This document shows, in pieces, positions 8,095-17,158 of a stretch of 64,000 bases of DNA (positions are counted from its first letter, which is position 1; each line of letters starts with the position of its first letter). The notes below the pieces were generated by a model. That model worked only from the letters and a program-made list of their open reading frames with translations, was not told the origin of the DNA and did no database searches. The DNA comes from Brumimicrobium sp035497735 (GTDB lineage: Bacteria; Bacteroidota; Bacteroidia; Flavobacteriales_D; Crocinitomicaceae), in the NCBI GenBank assembly GCA_035497735.1, contig DATJCX010000069.1, positions 1 to 64,000 of the forward strand. The letters run 5' to 3'. Both the position numbers and the translations under genes were made by a program.

Positions 8095-8913
8095 ATGAAA
8101 ATGATTAATTTCCTTATATTTTCTAATCTTTTGGTTAGTTGCTCATCTGGAACTTTGGCAATGGCAGTGGCACATCAATTTGGTAATCCTCATCCTTTTG
8201 GCATTGGTTTTACCGTCTTCTTTGCGACTTTATTTGTTTATAATTTCCAACGAATAGCAAGGCGAAAAGAAATGAGGAAGTTCTCTTCTATTCGACATGA
8301 ATGGATAGCGAAAAACATTAATTTGAATAAAATATTGGCGGTTATTGGACTACTTGGCGCTATCGTTCTTTATTTTTTTGTTTTAGGATTTAAAAGTGAT
8401 TTTTGGTTGTTGGCTTTTTCGGCTGTTGTTGGTGTTCTTTATGTCTTTCAAACAAAGAAGTTTTCACTGGCCTTGAGAGATATTCCGTACATGAAAATCT
8501 ATCTAATTGCTTTACAATGGTCACTTGTTGCTGTCATTTGGCCTTATATGCGTTTAGGTTTGCATTTAGACTTCCCTTTCCAACTGTTTTTAACTGTTTT
8601 CTTTTTTGTATTGGCTGCAACGGTTCCTTTTGATATACGTGACTTGGTATATGATTCTCCCAGAAAGAGAACTATACCGCAAATTTTTGGAGTTGGCAAA
8701 GCCAAGTTAGTTGCCTTAATATTCCTAGCACTTAGTGGTGTTTTTTATTTGAATTTTGTGGAAAAATCAACTGCTTTTACCTTGTTTTTTCTTTGCTATA
8801 GCGTCATGGCGCTATTCATCATTGGAAGCAGTAAGGATAGAAATGAGATCTATTATTCAGGCGGAATTGATGGGTGGATTATGGTGTTTGCCTTCTTAAT
8901 CTACGGAAGTTAA
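8095..8913 (+). CDS. UbiA prenyltransferase-like multi-pass membrane protein
   Basis: 272 aa from the ATG at 8095; a TTG at 8020 would add 25 hydrophobic residues but lies upstream of a good promoter element. About eight hydrophobic segments are visible. The loop FVYNFQRI and the later VPFDIRDLVYD with its clustered acidic residues sit where UbiA-superfamily enzymes bind Mg-prenyl diphosphate, but the full NDxxDxxxD motif is absent. I therefore call it UbiA-like without a substrate. It stands alone between two minus-strand genes. Confidence 0.6.
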   Translation: MKMINFLIFSNLLVSCSSGTLAMAVAHQFGNPHPFGIGFTVFFATLFVYNFQRIARRKEMRKFSSIRHEWIAKNINLNKILAVIGLLGAIVLYFFVLGFKSDFWLLAFSAVVGVLYVFQTKKFSLALRDIPYMKIYLIALQWSLVAVIWPYMRLGLHLDFPFQLFLTVFFFVLAATVPFDIRDLVYDSPRKRTIPQIFGVGKAKLVALIFLALSGVFYLNFVEKSTAFTLFFLCYSVMALFIIGSSKDRNEIYYSGGIDGWIMVFAFLIYGS

Positions 8914-8949
8914 AAAAAGAAAGTCTCAAAATTTAATCTTCTGAGACTT
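8912..8949 (-). terminator. Terminator of the C1 peptidase transcript
   Basis: The minus strand has AAGTCTCA pairing with TGAGACTT across a 13-base loop, followed by TCTTTTTTT. It is placed 19 bases beyond the stop of the peptidase gene. Confidence 0.75.
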
Positions 8950-8968
8950 CCATTTGGTATTACTTTTT

Positions 8969-10171
8969 TTACAAGCCAATTTTCTTTCTAATGCTTTTCG
9001 GGATAGCATCTTTGTGCAAGTAAATATTGATTGTTTTGTATTTGAAATAGTTTTCAGAAACATATAGATATCCTTGTGGGAAATTTCCTGTTCCCCAAGA
9101 ATTCTTCACTAGGAAGTATTGGGTTCCGTTTGCTTCTTTGTAAAGACCCGTCATGTGCATTCCGTGGTCGTCTGTTGTTGTTTTGTTGTCGTATCCTTCT
9201 TGGCGTAATTCAGGTGTGATATTCAGCTCTTTCACAGGTGTTAAGAAAGCATCTGCTTCTTTTAATGCACCAGCGTCAGAGAAGTTTCTGTTGTCTTGTC
9301 CTTTTATTTGAATGGCACTTTCATCTTCTGGAACGATAGCCAATCCTTTTCGGAAGTTAAATCCTTTTTCAGAAACATCACTTGCCCAAGCAACTGTGTA
9401 ACCTGTTTTTAAAGCATGTGTTGTTGTTTCTAACAATTCATCTAAGGTCAAGTTGTACGAACTTTCCCATAACCAGTTGTCCTGAATTAACAGTTGAACC
9501 GGCTCGTGTAAAGGCATATCAACAAATGAAGTTAATGAAACGTAGTCGTCCATGTTTAACTTTGTTGATGCTGCAAATGATTTTGGTGTGTATTCTTTCC
9601 CTTCGTATTTGAAATTCTTTGGGTCTTCCCCTAAATATGCATCTAAAAGCGCATTTAAGCCCACTTTCCAAGTGCTTGACATTGGTTTGTTGCCTTTCCT
9701 TTCTAAATAACCTAAGACTCCTTGAACATAACCATTTAAGCTATTGAATAACTCTTGGTGGTTATGACTTTCTTGTCCATATATTTTCCCAGTATAAACA
9801 GCTTCTGGAACGATACCGTATTTTTTGAACACAAAAGGAATATCGGCAAATGCCCCGCCTTCAGAAAAATTGGCTTTTCCGTCCAAACGAATATATCTGT
9901 CTGCTTTATCTTCATACGCTTTACGAGCGATATACATTTGAGATAATACGGGTGGATTCTTCACGCCTTTACGAATCATTTCAGATTCAAAAAATGAAAG
10001 TGCTGAAAAGCTCCAACATGTTCCTGTATATCCTTGAGATAATACTTCTGTTGCATCAAGGTGTGCTACCTTTGTGAATTGATAGTTTGAGCCCTCAATG
10101 TTGGTTGTGGTTTGCGCATAACTCATCAAGCCCACTGTAAAAGCTACAAGGGAAATAAATAATTTTTTCAT
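8969..10171 (-). CDS. Exported C1 family (bleomycin hydrolase/aminopeptidase C-like) cysteine peptidase
   Basis: 400 aa. The signal peptide MKKLFISLVAFTVGLMSYA is followed by Gln. The catalytic triad is readable: Cys52 in GYTGTCWSFS, His339 in DDHGMHMTG and Asn357 in KNSWG, the order of papain-clan C1B enzymes. Bleomycin hydrolases are normally cytoplasmic; an exported version is a Bacteroidota pattern and suggests a periplasmic or surface peptidase. There is no T9SS tail. It starts 18 bases after the HU-CCDC81/SPOR gene stops and is followed by a strong terminator, so the two form an operon. Confidence 0.9.
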   Translation of the reverse strand: MKKLFISLVAFTVGLMSYAQTTTNIEGSNYQFTKVAHLDATEVLSQGYTGTCWSFSALSFFESEMIRKGVKNPPVLSQMYIARKAYEDKADRYIRLDGKANFSEGGAFADIPFVFKKYGIVPEAVYTGKIYGQESHNHQELFNSLNGYVQGVLGYLERKGNKPMSSTWKVGLNALLDAYLGEDPKNFKYEGKEYTPKSFAASTKLNMDDYVSLTSFVDMPLHEPVQLLIQDNWLWESSYNLTLDELLETTTHALKTGYTVAWASDVSEKGFNFRKGLAIVPEDESAIQIKGQDNRNFSDAGALKEADAFLTPVKELNITPELRQEGYDNKTTTDDHGMHMTGLYKEANGTQYFLVKNSWGTGNFPQGYLYVSENYFKYKTINIYLHKDAIPKSIRKKIGL

Positions 10172-10189
10172 AGATATTTATTGTGTGGT

Positions 10190-11344
10190 TTATTTTTTTA
10201 GAATCCAAGAAGAAAGGTTCATGCTGTTTAGTTGCTGGCGAATCTCCATGATTTCTGCATTCGAACTAGCGTTTCCTGCAGAGATGCGGTGTAAACCTCC
10301 TTTTTTATCTACTTCGTATGCGTTCAATCCTTTAGCGTTTAGTTCTGCTATTAGATTGTTGGCGTTTTGTGCATCGCTAAAACATCCTACAATAGCATGA
10401 TAGTTTCCTGTAACAACAACATTGGCGTGAACTTCATTCGATGTGGTCGTTTCTGCTGAAATGTCTTTTCTAACAGTCAAATGCAAGTCTGCGTCAACAG
10501 GATAAGTGAAAACCTCAACAGATGGATATTTCTCATCTGCTTTTTGCAGGAATGACTCCTCGATATTTACTTCACTGATACTTGTTTCTGCTGCTTCCGT
10601 TTTATAGTTGACTTCTGCCGATTTCCTGAATGGATTAAAGTCTTCTTTAAATATAATTCCAGAAGTCAAAACGTCTGTCTTGATAGGAATCCAAAAACTA
10701 TAAAAAGCTAAAGGAATCAATGCTGCAACTGCAGCGTATTTCGCTATTCTACCAAATAGATTTCTTTGTTTATTCTGTTGAATGATAAGCGCAGGATCTT
10801 CCTTTTCAACTTCCTCCTCAACTCGCTCTACCTTTTCAATATTTGTATTGGTAAGAGTGATGATAGGCGTTTCAACCTTTTCTTCTGTTGCAGTCACAGT
10901 TGTTACTGCAGCAATTTCTTCTTCTTCTTCGGCGATAAACTGAACGTTTCCTAATCCGTAAGAAGAAAGTAATAAGTTGAAAAATCTATCTTGTTCGAAA
11001 GCTATTTTTCCAGCTTCATTCGTATATAAGAAACCAACATTGTGAAAATGTACACGGTTTCCTTGGTTTAACTCAGCTTTTATTTGTGCAATTTCTGTCG
11101 ATACTATCGCTTGCGCTTGGTCAAATGAAATGTTTTGTTCCTTTGCTAAAGTTTGAACGATTAAACCGTCATTGATTGTTAAGTTTTTATTAAAACTCAA
11201 AGCCTTTGAAGGAGGATTAATTAATCCGTTTTTAACATCAATCTTAGCCGAAACATAATTCGCTACGAATCCACCAAAAGAGGGGATGATCACGCAGTTG
11301 TTGCGTAACAGTAAAGGTCCAATTATTGCGTCTAAATGAGTCAT
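10190..11344 (-). CDS. HU-CCDC81 and SPOR domain-containing membrane protein
   Basis: 384 aa. The N-terminus (residues about 1-130, with NNCVIIPSFGGFV and RVHFHNVGFLYT) matches the paired bacterial HU-CCDC81 domains, an HU-fold module found in Bacteroidota. A Glu-rich linker, a single membrane segment (AAVAALIPLAFYSFWIPI) and a periplasmic region follow, ending in a SPOR domain (YHAIVGCFSDAQNANNLI ... GLHRISAG). SPOR domains bind denuded septal peptidoglycan. The layout implies a link between a cytoplasmic HU-fold part, possibly DNA- or protein-binding, and the division site; that link is inference. It is the first gene of a two-gene operon with the C1 peptidase. Confidence 0.85.
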   Translation of the reverse strand: MTHLDAIIGPLLLRNNCVIIPSFGGFVANYVSAKIDVKNGLINPPSKALSFNKNLTINDGLIVQTLAKEQNISFDQAQAIVSTEIAQIKAELNQGNRVHFHNVGFLYTNEAGKIAFEQDRFFNLLLSSYGLGNVQFIAEEEEEIAAVTTVTATEEKVETPIITLTNTNIEKVERVEEEVEKEDPALIIQQNKQRNLFGRIAKYAAVAALIPLAFYSFWIPIKTDVLTSGIIFKEDFNPFRKSAEVNYKTEAAETSISEVNIEESFLQKADEKYPSVEVFTYPVDADLHLTVRKDISAETTTSNEVHANVVVTGNYHAIVGCFSDAQNANNLIAELNAKGLNAYEVDKKGGLHRISAGNASSNAEIMEIRQQLNSMNLSSWILKK

Positions 11345-11348
11345 AGAA

Positions 11349-11356
11349 CAAATTTA
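11349..11356 (-). promoter_or_regulatory. -7 element (TAAATTTG) of the HU-CCDC81/SPOR operon
   Basis: An exact TAnnTTTG lies four bases upstream of the ATG at 11344, implying a leaderless or near-leaderless mRNA. The rest of the 201-bp gap to 11545 shows only a small GAATG/CATTC hairpin and no gene. Confidence 0.55.
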
Positions 11357-11545
11357 CGAAAATTATTCTTTTTTGTTACATTAAAGTCAGCCTATTGTTG
11401 AATAAAACGTTGTTCGAAAATGTATGACTTTGAGGTTTAGGATAAAAGAGGAGGGTGGGGAATGAAAAACATTCATTCTTAAAAGACTGAAAGTGCTAAA
11501 TTGAGGAAAATTATAAGGGAAAAAAACAGCTATTTTTGTGGAAGC

Positions 11546-11872
11546 TTATTTGAATAGAAAACCAAGTCCCATTCTACTCAATGTTTTCTTTTCAAAAGCC
11601 CAGAAAAATTTGAATTGGCCAAAAATCCAGCTTGTCAATGGCATTAATGAAAAATATACAGGAAACACGATAATTGCTGCTAGTGGATAATAAATGTACC
11701 ATCCGATATCTTCTTTTGTGATATTAAATAAGCCTAGCATTGGTTTAGCCAGTTTCCCAGATACGCTACCGTTTATCGCAAAAACGATTAGAATCATCGT
11801 TAATTGATAATTAGATTTGATATTCCAACGTTTTTTTAAATTTTTCAATTGAACTGATGTTATAAAAGACAA
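11546..11872 (-). CDS. Small membrane protein, DUF6787-like
   Basis: 108 aa with two or three hydrophobic segments (QLTMILIVFAI, YYPLAAIIVFPVYF, LTSWIFGQFKFFW) and a basic C-terminus. The pattern LKKRW..SNYQLT, then GxxxKxAKP, then FWAFEKKxLxRMG is one I recognise from a family of uncharacterised Flavobacteria proteins (DUF6787 as I recall it; the family number should be checked). Function unknown. It lies 40 bases downstream of kdsB and has its own promoter element, so it may be expressed both from the kdsB operon and independently. Confidence 0.7.
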   Translation of the reverse strand: MSFITSVQLKNLKKRWNIKSNYQLTMILIVFAINGSVSGKLAKPMLGLFNITKEDIGWYIYYPLAAIIVFPVYFSLMPLTSWIFGQFKFFWAFEKKTLSRMGLGFLFK

Positions 11873-11896
11873 TGTTGCCCCTGTTTTTTAGCGCGA

Positions 11897-11904
11897 CAAA
11901 TATA
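11897..11904 (-). promoter_or_regulatory. -7 element (TATATTTG) ahead of the DUF6787-like gene
   Basis: An exact TAnnTTTG in the 40-bp gap after kdsB; the leader to the ATG at 11872 would be about 18 nt. Confidence 0.5.
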
Positions 11905-11912
11905 GCCTTTTA

Positions 11913-12638
11913 TTAATTATTATCCAATTTTCTTAAAACATTCTCTACATCTTCTGGAGAATCGATGTTTGGTGTTTCGATTTGGGTTTCTACAACGCGG
12001 ATGGAATAACCGTAAAACATCCATCTCAATTGTTCTAAACTTTCTGTCTTTTCTAGTAAAGTTGGCGCCAAAGAAACCAAGTCCTTTAATGTTTTTGCTC
12101 TAAATCCGTACAGTCCAATATGTCTTAAAAAAGGATAACTTTCTTGGTTACGTTCGAATGGAATGGCGCTTCTTGAAAAGTACAAAGCATCTGACTGGTG
12201 ATTGACAACGATTTTAATGCGGTTGGCATCGTGAAGTTCTTGCTCTGTTATTTTAGGTGTACCAAGTGTTGCAATTTCTACTTTTTTATCATCAAAGGCA
12301 GAAAGCAATTGGCGCAATTGTTCGGCTTCGACCAAGGGTTCATCTCCTTGAATATTGACTACGATATCATAGTCCATATAGGTTTCAATTACCTCTCCGC
12401 ATCGTTCTGTTCCACTTTCATGTGTGGCTTTTGTCAGCGCAACTTCTCCACCAACAGATACAACATGTTCAGCAATTCTCTCATCGTCAGTTGCCACTAC
12501 AACCTTGTCGAACAGATTTGCGTTTTTCACTCCTTCGTAAACGCGCTGAATCATTGTTTTTCCATTTAAATCTATCAAAGGCTTTCCTGGAAACCTAGAC
12601 GATTCGTAACGAGCGGGAATAATTGCTAATTTCTTCAT
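11913..12638 (-). CDS. kdsB: 3-deoxy-manno-octulosonate cytidylyltransferase
   Basis: 241 aa, the usual length for KdsB, which activates Kdo as CMP-Kdo for attachment to lipid A in the cytoplasm. The nucleotide-binding start IPARYESSRFPGKPL, the VVATDDERI and VNIQGDEPL segments (the latter with the metal-binding Asp) and the ESLEQLRW motif are intact. It shows that the organism makes Kdo-containing LPS. The start is 2 bases after the stop of the TonB-dependent receptor gene, so the two are transcribed together, although a functional link between them is not obvious. Confidence 0.95.
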   Translation of the reverse strand: MKKLAIIPARYESSRFPGKPLIDLNGKTMIQRVYEGVKNANLFDKVVVATDDERIAEHVVSVGGEVALTKATHESGTERCGEVIETYMDYDIVVNIQGDEPLVEAEQLRQLLSAFDDKKVEIATLGTPKITEQELHDANRIKIVVNHQSDALYFSRSAIPFERNQESYPFLRHIGLYGFRAKTLKDLVSLAPTLLEKTESLEQLRWMFYGYSIRVVETQIETPNIDSPEDVENVLRKLDNN

Positions 12639-12640
12639 TT

Positions 12641-15013
12641 TTAAAACTTTGCTTGTATTCTTAACATGAATTGACGTGGCGCTTGAATGTCACCCGGACG
12701 TGTCATGTATTCTTTATTTAATAAATTGTTTACAATAAAGAACAGTTGAATATTATCATTTACTTCAAATCCTATTCTAGTATCAAACACTAAATCCCCT
12801 TTATTGTTGCGTTCACGATATTCTTTTAAGCCTGCTAAAATAGGCATATTTACTTGACTTAGAATATTCACACCATTTTCAAAAGAATTATCGATGTTGG
12901 TCATAAAGCTATTGTACATTCCGCTAAACCCAAAGATTACGCGCTGGTATTTTAACTCGATATCACCTTTTGCGAGATGGTTGAAACGATATTTCAGCAT
13001 ATTAGAGTTGGGATTAGACAATCCACCATTTCCATCGGCTGATCCATAAACGTATAAAGAGTCTGGATTCAGTACAATCGGATTCATGTAGGTGTAACCT
13101 AGTAATGCTGTAATTTCTATTGGACCAATTTTTCCTGTTCCATTGATTGACAGTTCAGCTCCAATAATTCTTGCGCGTTCTGCATTTTCAGCTCTGAAAC
13201 CATACCAATTTCCTATATATCCTGGATCGTTAACATTGAAACTTGGTTGAATCGAGTCTGGTAGATAGAACCCGAAGGTAAATTCCATCATATTTTTATA
13301 TTCATTGATAAATCCTGCTACGTCAATAAATCCTTTAAAATTTCCGATTTTGAATCCTTGTTTTGCACCAATTTCTGCCGACCAACCGCTTTCTGGCTGT
13401 AGATTTGCGTTCGGGAAGATGTTTAGTGCTCCTACAGAAGTGGAAGCAAATCGCTCAGCGATAGAAGGGAATCTATACGCTTGTCCAAAAGAAGCCCTGA
13501 TGTGTGTGTATTTAGCAGCTTTATAGTGTGTAGCTACTCTGAAAATAGGTTTTACCGGAATGGATGCTGTCGAATCTTTTGATAGGTAAACTCTTGAGTC
13601 CGGCGTTAAGCTGTTCGCTTGGTAATACTCTCCTCTAACTCCAGCTACAAAATCAAATTTTCCGATAGATTTTTCAACTTGACCATAGATGGAGTAGTTT
13701 TTAGATAAATGATCTCCATATAGCTGAGAATGGATAAAACCCCAGTTTCCTGTTAATCCAGCAGTAACTGTCCAGTCTTTTTTGAACTTTCTTTCAAACT
13801 TATAATCTGCATAAAGGATATTCCCAATCGCACCTTGATTATTTGCTGAACGATTTGTTGTATTATAGTAACGTGTTTGTAAACTGTGCTTATTATCGTA
13901 CTTGTCATAATAAGTGGCATAAGGATCTACCATTGCGCGGAATGTTTCCATTTGAGATAAAGTTGATTCTTCTGCATAAGCGTCGGGATAACCGTCCATT
14001 GGATGGTAGGCTAAACTGTCGCTTTCCCAAATCATGAATATTCCTTTTCGTTCCATTGTAAGCGAGTAGTTTAAACCTGCTTTAAAGCGTTTTAATTTCT
14101 TTGGTTTAAAAACAAAGCTACCGTTTACTCTTCCTCTTTCTGCAGTTTCACCTGCTCGATATCCATCTGTACTAAATCCATAAGCGGATAATGTGAAGCC
14201 AAATTGGTCATACATTTTCCCAGCATATACACTCACTTGGTTTGATAACAAGGCCTTTTTTGACCACTGTAAACTAGGACGTGTTGGTAAATCATACATT
14301 CCAATTTGGTAACTTGCTTTTATTTCACCTTTTCTAGTAGGTTCTTTGTCTCTTAAAGAAACAATTCCATTCAAGGCACCACTTCCGTACAATACCGAAG
14401 AAGCTCCTTTAAGTACTTCAATTTGTGAAATATTCTCAAGTGCGATAGATTCCCATTTAATATCCCCTGCATCAGCAGATATAAGTGGCGCATCATTCCA
14501 TACAACCATTACACGGCTTCCCGCTCCATAAGAAAATCCGCTTCCTCCACGAATACTAACTTGTCCGTCCATTGTATAGGTTCCCGGCGCTTGATTTACT
14601 GCTTCTTCAACAGAACTCAAGGCTTTGTTGTCGATGAGTTGTGGTGAGATTATTTCTAGTGAAACCGGAACCTCTTCTATTCGTTGTTCACGTCTAGAGG
14701 CTGAAACAACTACACCGTCAAGCAATTGTAAATAAGCTTGCATTCTAATGGTTTGTTTTTCAGTCGGTATGGAAGAATATGTGTTTTTAACCGTTACAAA
14801 TGAAGACATGGTAAAAGTTAGGGTCACCGGCACTTGATTCACTTTAATGGAAAATTCTCCATCCAGATTGCTCCTTGCTTTATTTGTCAAATCACTGCTT
14901 TCGATTAGTACTCCGATGATAGGTTCATTGTTTTCATCAACTATTTTTCCAGTAATTTCTTGTCCGTAAACGATAAAAGAAAATAGGAATAAAAATAATA
15001 GCGTTTGTTTCAT
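12641..15013 (-). CDS. TonB-dependent outer-membrane receptor with carboxypeptidase-like N-domain
   Basis: 790 aa from the ATG at 15013; a longer reading from 15088 lacks a signal peptide at its start. The signal peptide MKQTLLFLFLFSFIVYG is followed by Gln. A CarboxypepD_reg-like domain (ITGKIVDENNEPIIGVLIES) occupies about residues 20-95, then the plug domain (VVVSASRREQRIEEVPVSLE ... VLYGSGALNGIVSL) and a 22-strand-type barrel ending in aromatic RQFMLRIQAKF. The domain order suggests a siderophore, metal or cobalamin type receptor rather than a SusC glycan importer: no SusD partner is present. The substrate is undetermined. Confidence 0.9.
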   Translation of the reverse strand: MKQTLLFLFLFSFIVYGQEITGKIVDENNEPIIGVLIESSDLTNKARSNLDGEFSIKVNQVPVTLTFTMSSFVTVKNTYSSIPTEKQTIRMQAYLQLLDGVVVSASRREQRIEEVPVSLEIISPQLIDNKALSSVEEAVNQAPGTYTMDGQVSIRGGSGFSYGAGSRVMVVWNDAPLISADAGDIKWESIALENISQIEVLKGASSVLYGSGALNGIVSLRDKEPTRKGEIKASYQIGMYDLPTRPSLQWSKKALLSNQVSVYAGKMYDQFGFTLSAYGFSTDGYRAGETAERGRVNGSFVFKPKKLKRFKAGLNYSLTMERKGIFMIWESDSLAYHPMDGYPDAYAEESTLSQMETFRAMVDPYATYYDKYDNKHSLQTRYYNTTNRSANNQGAIGNILYADYKFERKFKKDWTVTAGLTGNWGFIHSQLYGDHLSKNYSIYGQVEKSIGKFDFVAGVRGEYYQANSLTPDSRVYLSKDSTASIPVKPIFRVATHYKAAKYTHIRASFGQAYRFPSIAERFASTSVGALNIFPNANLQPESGWSAEIGAKQGFKIGNFKGFIDVAGFINEYKNMMEFTFGFYLPDSIQPSFNVNDPGYIGNWYGFRAENAERARIIGAELSINGTGKIGPIEITALLGYTYMNPIVLNPDSLYVYGSADGNGGLSNPNSNMLKYRFNHLAKGDIELKYQRVIFGFSGMYNSFMTNIDNSFENGVNILSQVNMPILAGLKEYRERNNKGDLVFDTRIGFEVNDNIQLFFIVNNLLNKEYMTRPGDIQAPRQFMLRIQAKF

Positions 15014-15073
15014 ATTAATTATAAAAAAATGTATCTTTAGTATATGTTGAAAAACTAAAAGTAAATATAAATT

Positions 15074-16186
15074 TTGAAAAACGACCAACTAAATCATCAA
15101 GTTGCACTTACTTTATTAGACGGTGTAGGTGCAAAATATGCAAAATTGCTTCTGGCTTATCTCGGAAGTGCTGAAAATATTTTTGAAAATAAAAAAGATT
15201 TGAAGATAAGCATTCCTGGATTTGCCAAAGAGCGGTTTAGAGCTTTAGATAGAGCTAAAGCTTTGAATAGGGCAGAGCCGATATTAAATTTCATCGAAAA
15301 ACACGATATTAAAACAGTTTTCTTTTCTGATAAGGATTATCCTAAACGTTTGAAAGAATGCGGTGATAGTCCTATCCTGATGTACTATAAAGGGAATTTC
15401 GATTTTAATAAAAAACGAACCATTGCCATTGTAGGAACAAGAAACATGACAGATTATGGAAGGCAAATCATCAACGAACTGTTGACAGCAATTGCTCCTT
15501 ATGATGTTCAGGTCGTATCTGGCTTAGCACATGGCGTGGATGGTTATACCCATCAAAAATGTCTAGAGTTGGGAATCTCTACTATTGGTGTGTTGGGCCA
15601 TGGATTGGATAGGGTTTATCCTGCTCAAAATAGAAAATTGGCGATTAAAATGATGAACACTGAAGGTTGCGGTTTGTTGACTGAGTTTCCTAACAATACC
15701 AATCCAGATCGAGAAAATTTTCCGCAAAGAAATAGAATTGTCGCTGGAATGGTTGATGCAACTATTGTAATAGAAAGCAATGATAGAGGTGGATCGTTAA
15801 TTACGGCACTTTTGGCGAATGATTATAATCGGGAGGTTTTTGCTTTTCCCGGGAATATTGATAGACCATATTCTAGAGGGTGCAATCAATTGATAGCGCA
15901 GAATAAAGCACAGTTGGTAACTTGTGGTGCAGATATCATTCGTCTTTTAAATTGGGAATATGATGCTGATATAAAAAACAAGCAATTTGATTTATTCGAA
16001 GGATTGGAAGGAGAGGAGAAGTCGATTGCAGAAATAATTAAGGAAGCAGGAAAGATATCAATGGATTTGCTGGCCTTAAAATTAAAGAAGCCAACACATA
16101 TGTTAAGCAGTTTATTACTGAGTCTGGAGTTAAAAGGTGTTGTAATGTCATTGCCGGGTCAAGCTTATTCTCTAAGTCAGTTATAG
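15074..16186 (+). CDS. dprA: DNA-processing protein DprA
   Basis: 370 aa. The TTG start is used because the family N-terminus (QLNHQVALTLLDGVGAKYAK, helix-hairpin-helix/SAM-like) begins there. The Rossmann-like core has GTRNMTDYGR at 121-130 and the ssDNA-binding SGLAHGVDGYTH at 149-160, then GLLTEFPNNTNPDRENFPQR. A DprA-type winged helix ends the protein. DprA loads RecA on incoming single-stranded DNA during natural transformation. The gene is divergent from the TonB receptor with 60 bp between them. Confidence 0.95.
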   Translation: MKNDQLNHQVALTLLDGVGAKYAKLLLAYLGSAENIFENKKDLKISIPGFAKERFRALDRAKALNRAEPILNFIEKHDIKTVFFSDKDYPKRLKECGDSPILMYYKGNFDFNKKRTIAIVGTRNMTDYGRQIINELLTAIAPYDVQVVSGLAHGVDGYTHQKCLELGISTIGVLGHGLDRVYPAQNRKLAIKMMNTEGCGLLTEFPNNTNPDRENFPQRNRIVAGMVDATIVIESNDRGGSLITALLANDYNREVFAFPGNIDRPYSRGCNQLIAQNKAQLVTCGADIIRLLNWEYDADIKNKQFDLFEGLEGEEKSIAEIIKEAGKISMDLLALKLKKPTHMLSSLLLSLELKGVVMSLPGQAYSLSQL

Positions 16187-16190
16187 ATAT

Positions 16191-16226
16191 AAAAAAATCC
16201 GCAAAGATTACTTTGCGGATTTTAAT
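16191..16226. terminator. Bidirectional terminator between dprA and brxB
   Basis: AAAATCCGCAAAG pairs with CTTTGCGGATTTT around ATTA. T-runs follow on both strands (TTTTAATAT on plus, TTTTTTTATA on minus), serving two convergent genes. Confidence 0.9.
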
Positions 16227-16247
16227 ATACCATAGTTTTTTACAAAA

Positions 16248-16661
16248 CTATTTAAATTCTTGGTAGGCTTCCATTAAGTTTTCAGCAACCATGTCAGCTG
16301 TAACGCCTTCAATATGGTGACGCTCTAAGAAGTGTACTAATTTACCGTCTTTAAATAAAGCGATAGAAGGAGATGAAGGAGGAAAAGGCACAAAATGCTT
16401 TCTCGCTTGTTGAGTTGCTTCATTGTCAACTCCTGCGAAAACTGTTCCTAATGCATCTGGCTTGATATCTCCCATAAGAGATTGTCTAACGCCTGGACGC
16501 ATATTCCCTGCTGCACATCCGCATACACTGTTTACTACTAAAAGTAACATTCCTTTAGTGTTCTCAACTATATTGTCAACCTGCTCAGGCGAAGTTAAAT
16601 CTTCGAATCCTAATGAAATTAACTCCTCTTTCATTGGAGTTGTCAGTTCTGATGGATACAT
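16248..16661 (-). CDS. brxB: BrxA/BrxB family bacilliredoxin
   Basis: 137 aa. The start MYPSELTTPMKEELISLGF and the CGC active site (VNSVCGCAAG, Cys47-Gly-Cys49) are diagnostic for the YphP/YqiW group that reduces bacillithiol-mixed disulfides on proteins in the cytoplasm. With the YtxJ-type protein at 40990-41355 it implies that the host uses bacillithiol; the BSH synthesis genes are not in this window. It is transcribed alone and shares a convergent terminator with dprA. Confidence 0.9.
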   Translation of the reverse strand: MYPSELTTPMKEELISLGFEDLTSPEQVDNIVENTKGMLLLVVNSVCGCAAGNMRPGVRQSLMGDIKPDALGTVFAGVDNEATQQARKHFVPFPPSSPSIALFKDGKLVHFLERHHIEGVTADMVAENLMEAYQEFK

Positions 16662-16693
16662 ATTTCTTTCTTTAAAAATTTATAATTCTAGTA

Positions 16694-16701
16694 CAAATGT
16701 A
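16694..16701 (-). promoter_or_regulatory. -7 element (TACATTTG) of brxB
   Basis: An exact TAnnTTTG, 32 bases upstream of the brxB ATG. Confidence 0.5.
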
Positions 16702-16808
16702 ACACTGTTAAACTTAAAAAGTTCATTTTGAGCTATGAATTAGTTCTTTAGTGAGGAAAGTCAGGATTGTTTCATCCTTTGTTAGTATCCTATTTAGATT
16801 AAGAATAA

Positions 16809-17153
16809 TCAATCCACTTTAAGACTTTCGATTAGCGCATTGTATTCTTTTTCAGATTTTTCCTTCGCTTTTTCAGCTGCCTCTATAGCATCTTGCTTAC
16901 CTTCTTTGATAGCTGCATCAACTTTTTCTTTTGCTTTTCTAAGGTCTTCTTCAGCTTTGTCTATTCTTTCTTGACTAGCTTCTTTCACGTCATCAATAAA
17001 GTCTTCTGTCTCTTCTTTTAAATCGTCAGCACTTTGTTGAATATCGTCTTTGACCTCCTCGACATCTGTCTTCTTAGCTTCGTTAGAACAAGAGGTGAAC
17101 GTGAATCCACCTATTATACCTATAGCTGCAAGTGTAAAAATTGATTTTTTCAT
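16809..17153 (-). CDS. Small coiled-coil lipoprotein
   Basis: 114 aa. MKKSIFTLAAIGIIGGFTFTSC is a lipoprotein signal peptide with a lipobox ending at Cys22. The rest is a highly charged, Lys/Glu/Asp/Ala-rich helix with heptad character, with no hydrophobic core, and resembles YtxH-like or apolipoprotein-like stress proteins. No specific family is certain. It starts 5 bases after the CsbD gene stops, which links it to that stress protein. Inferred role: envelope stress or membrane-associated buffering. The subcellular side depends on the +2 rule of the species and cannot be read. Confidence 0.75.
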   Translation of the reverse strand: MKKSIFTLAAIGIIGGFTFTSCSNEAKKTDVEEVKDDIQQSADDLKEETEDFIDDVKEASQERIDKAEEDLRKAKEKVDAAIKEGKQDAIEAAEKAKEKSEKEYNALIESLKVD

Positions 17154-17158
17154 GTCTA

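Noticed and set aside
12198..12569. 123-codon open frame antisense to kdsB
   Set aside because: A shadow of kdsB, which has all its motifs on the other strand.
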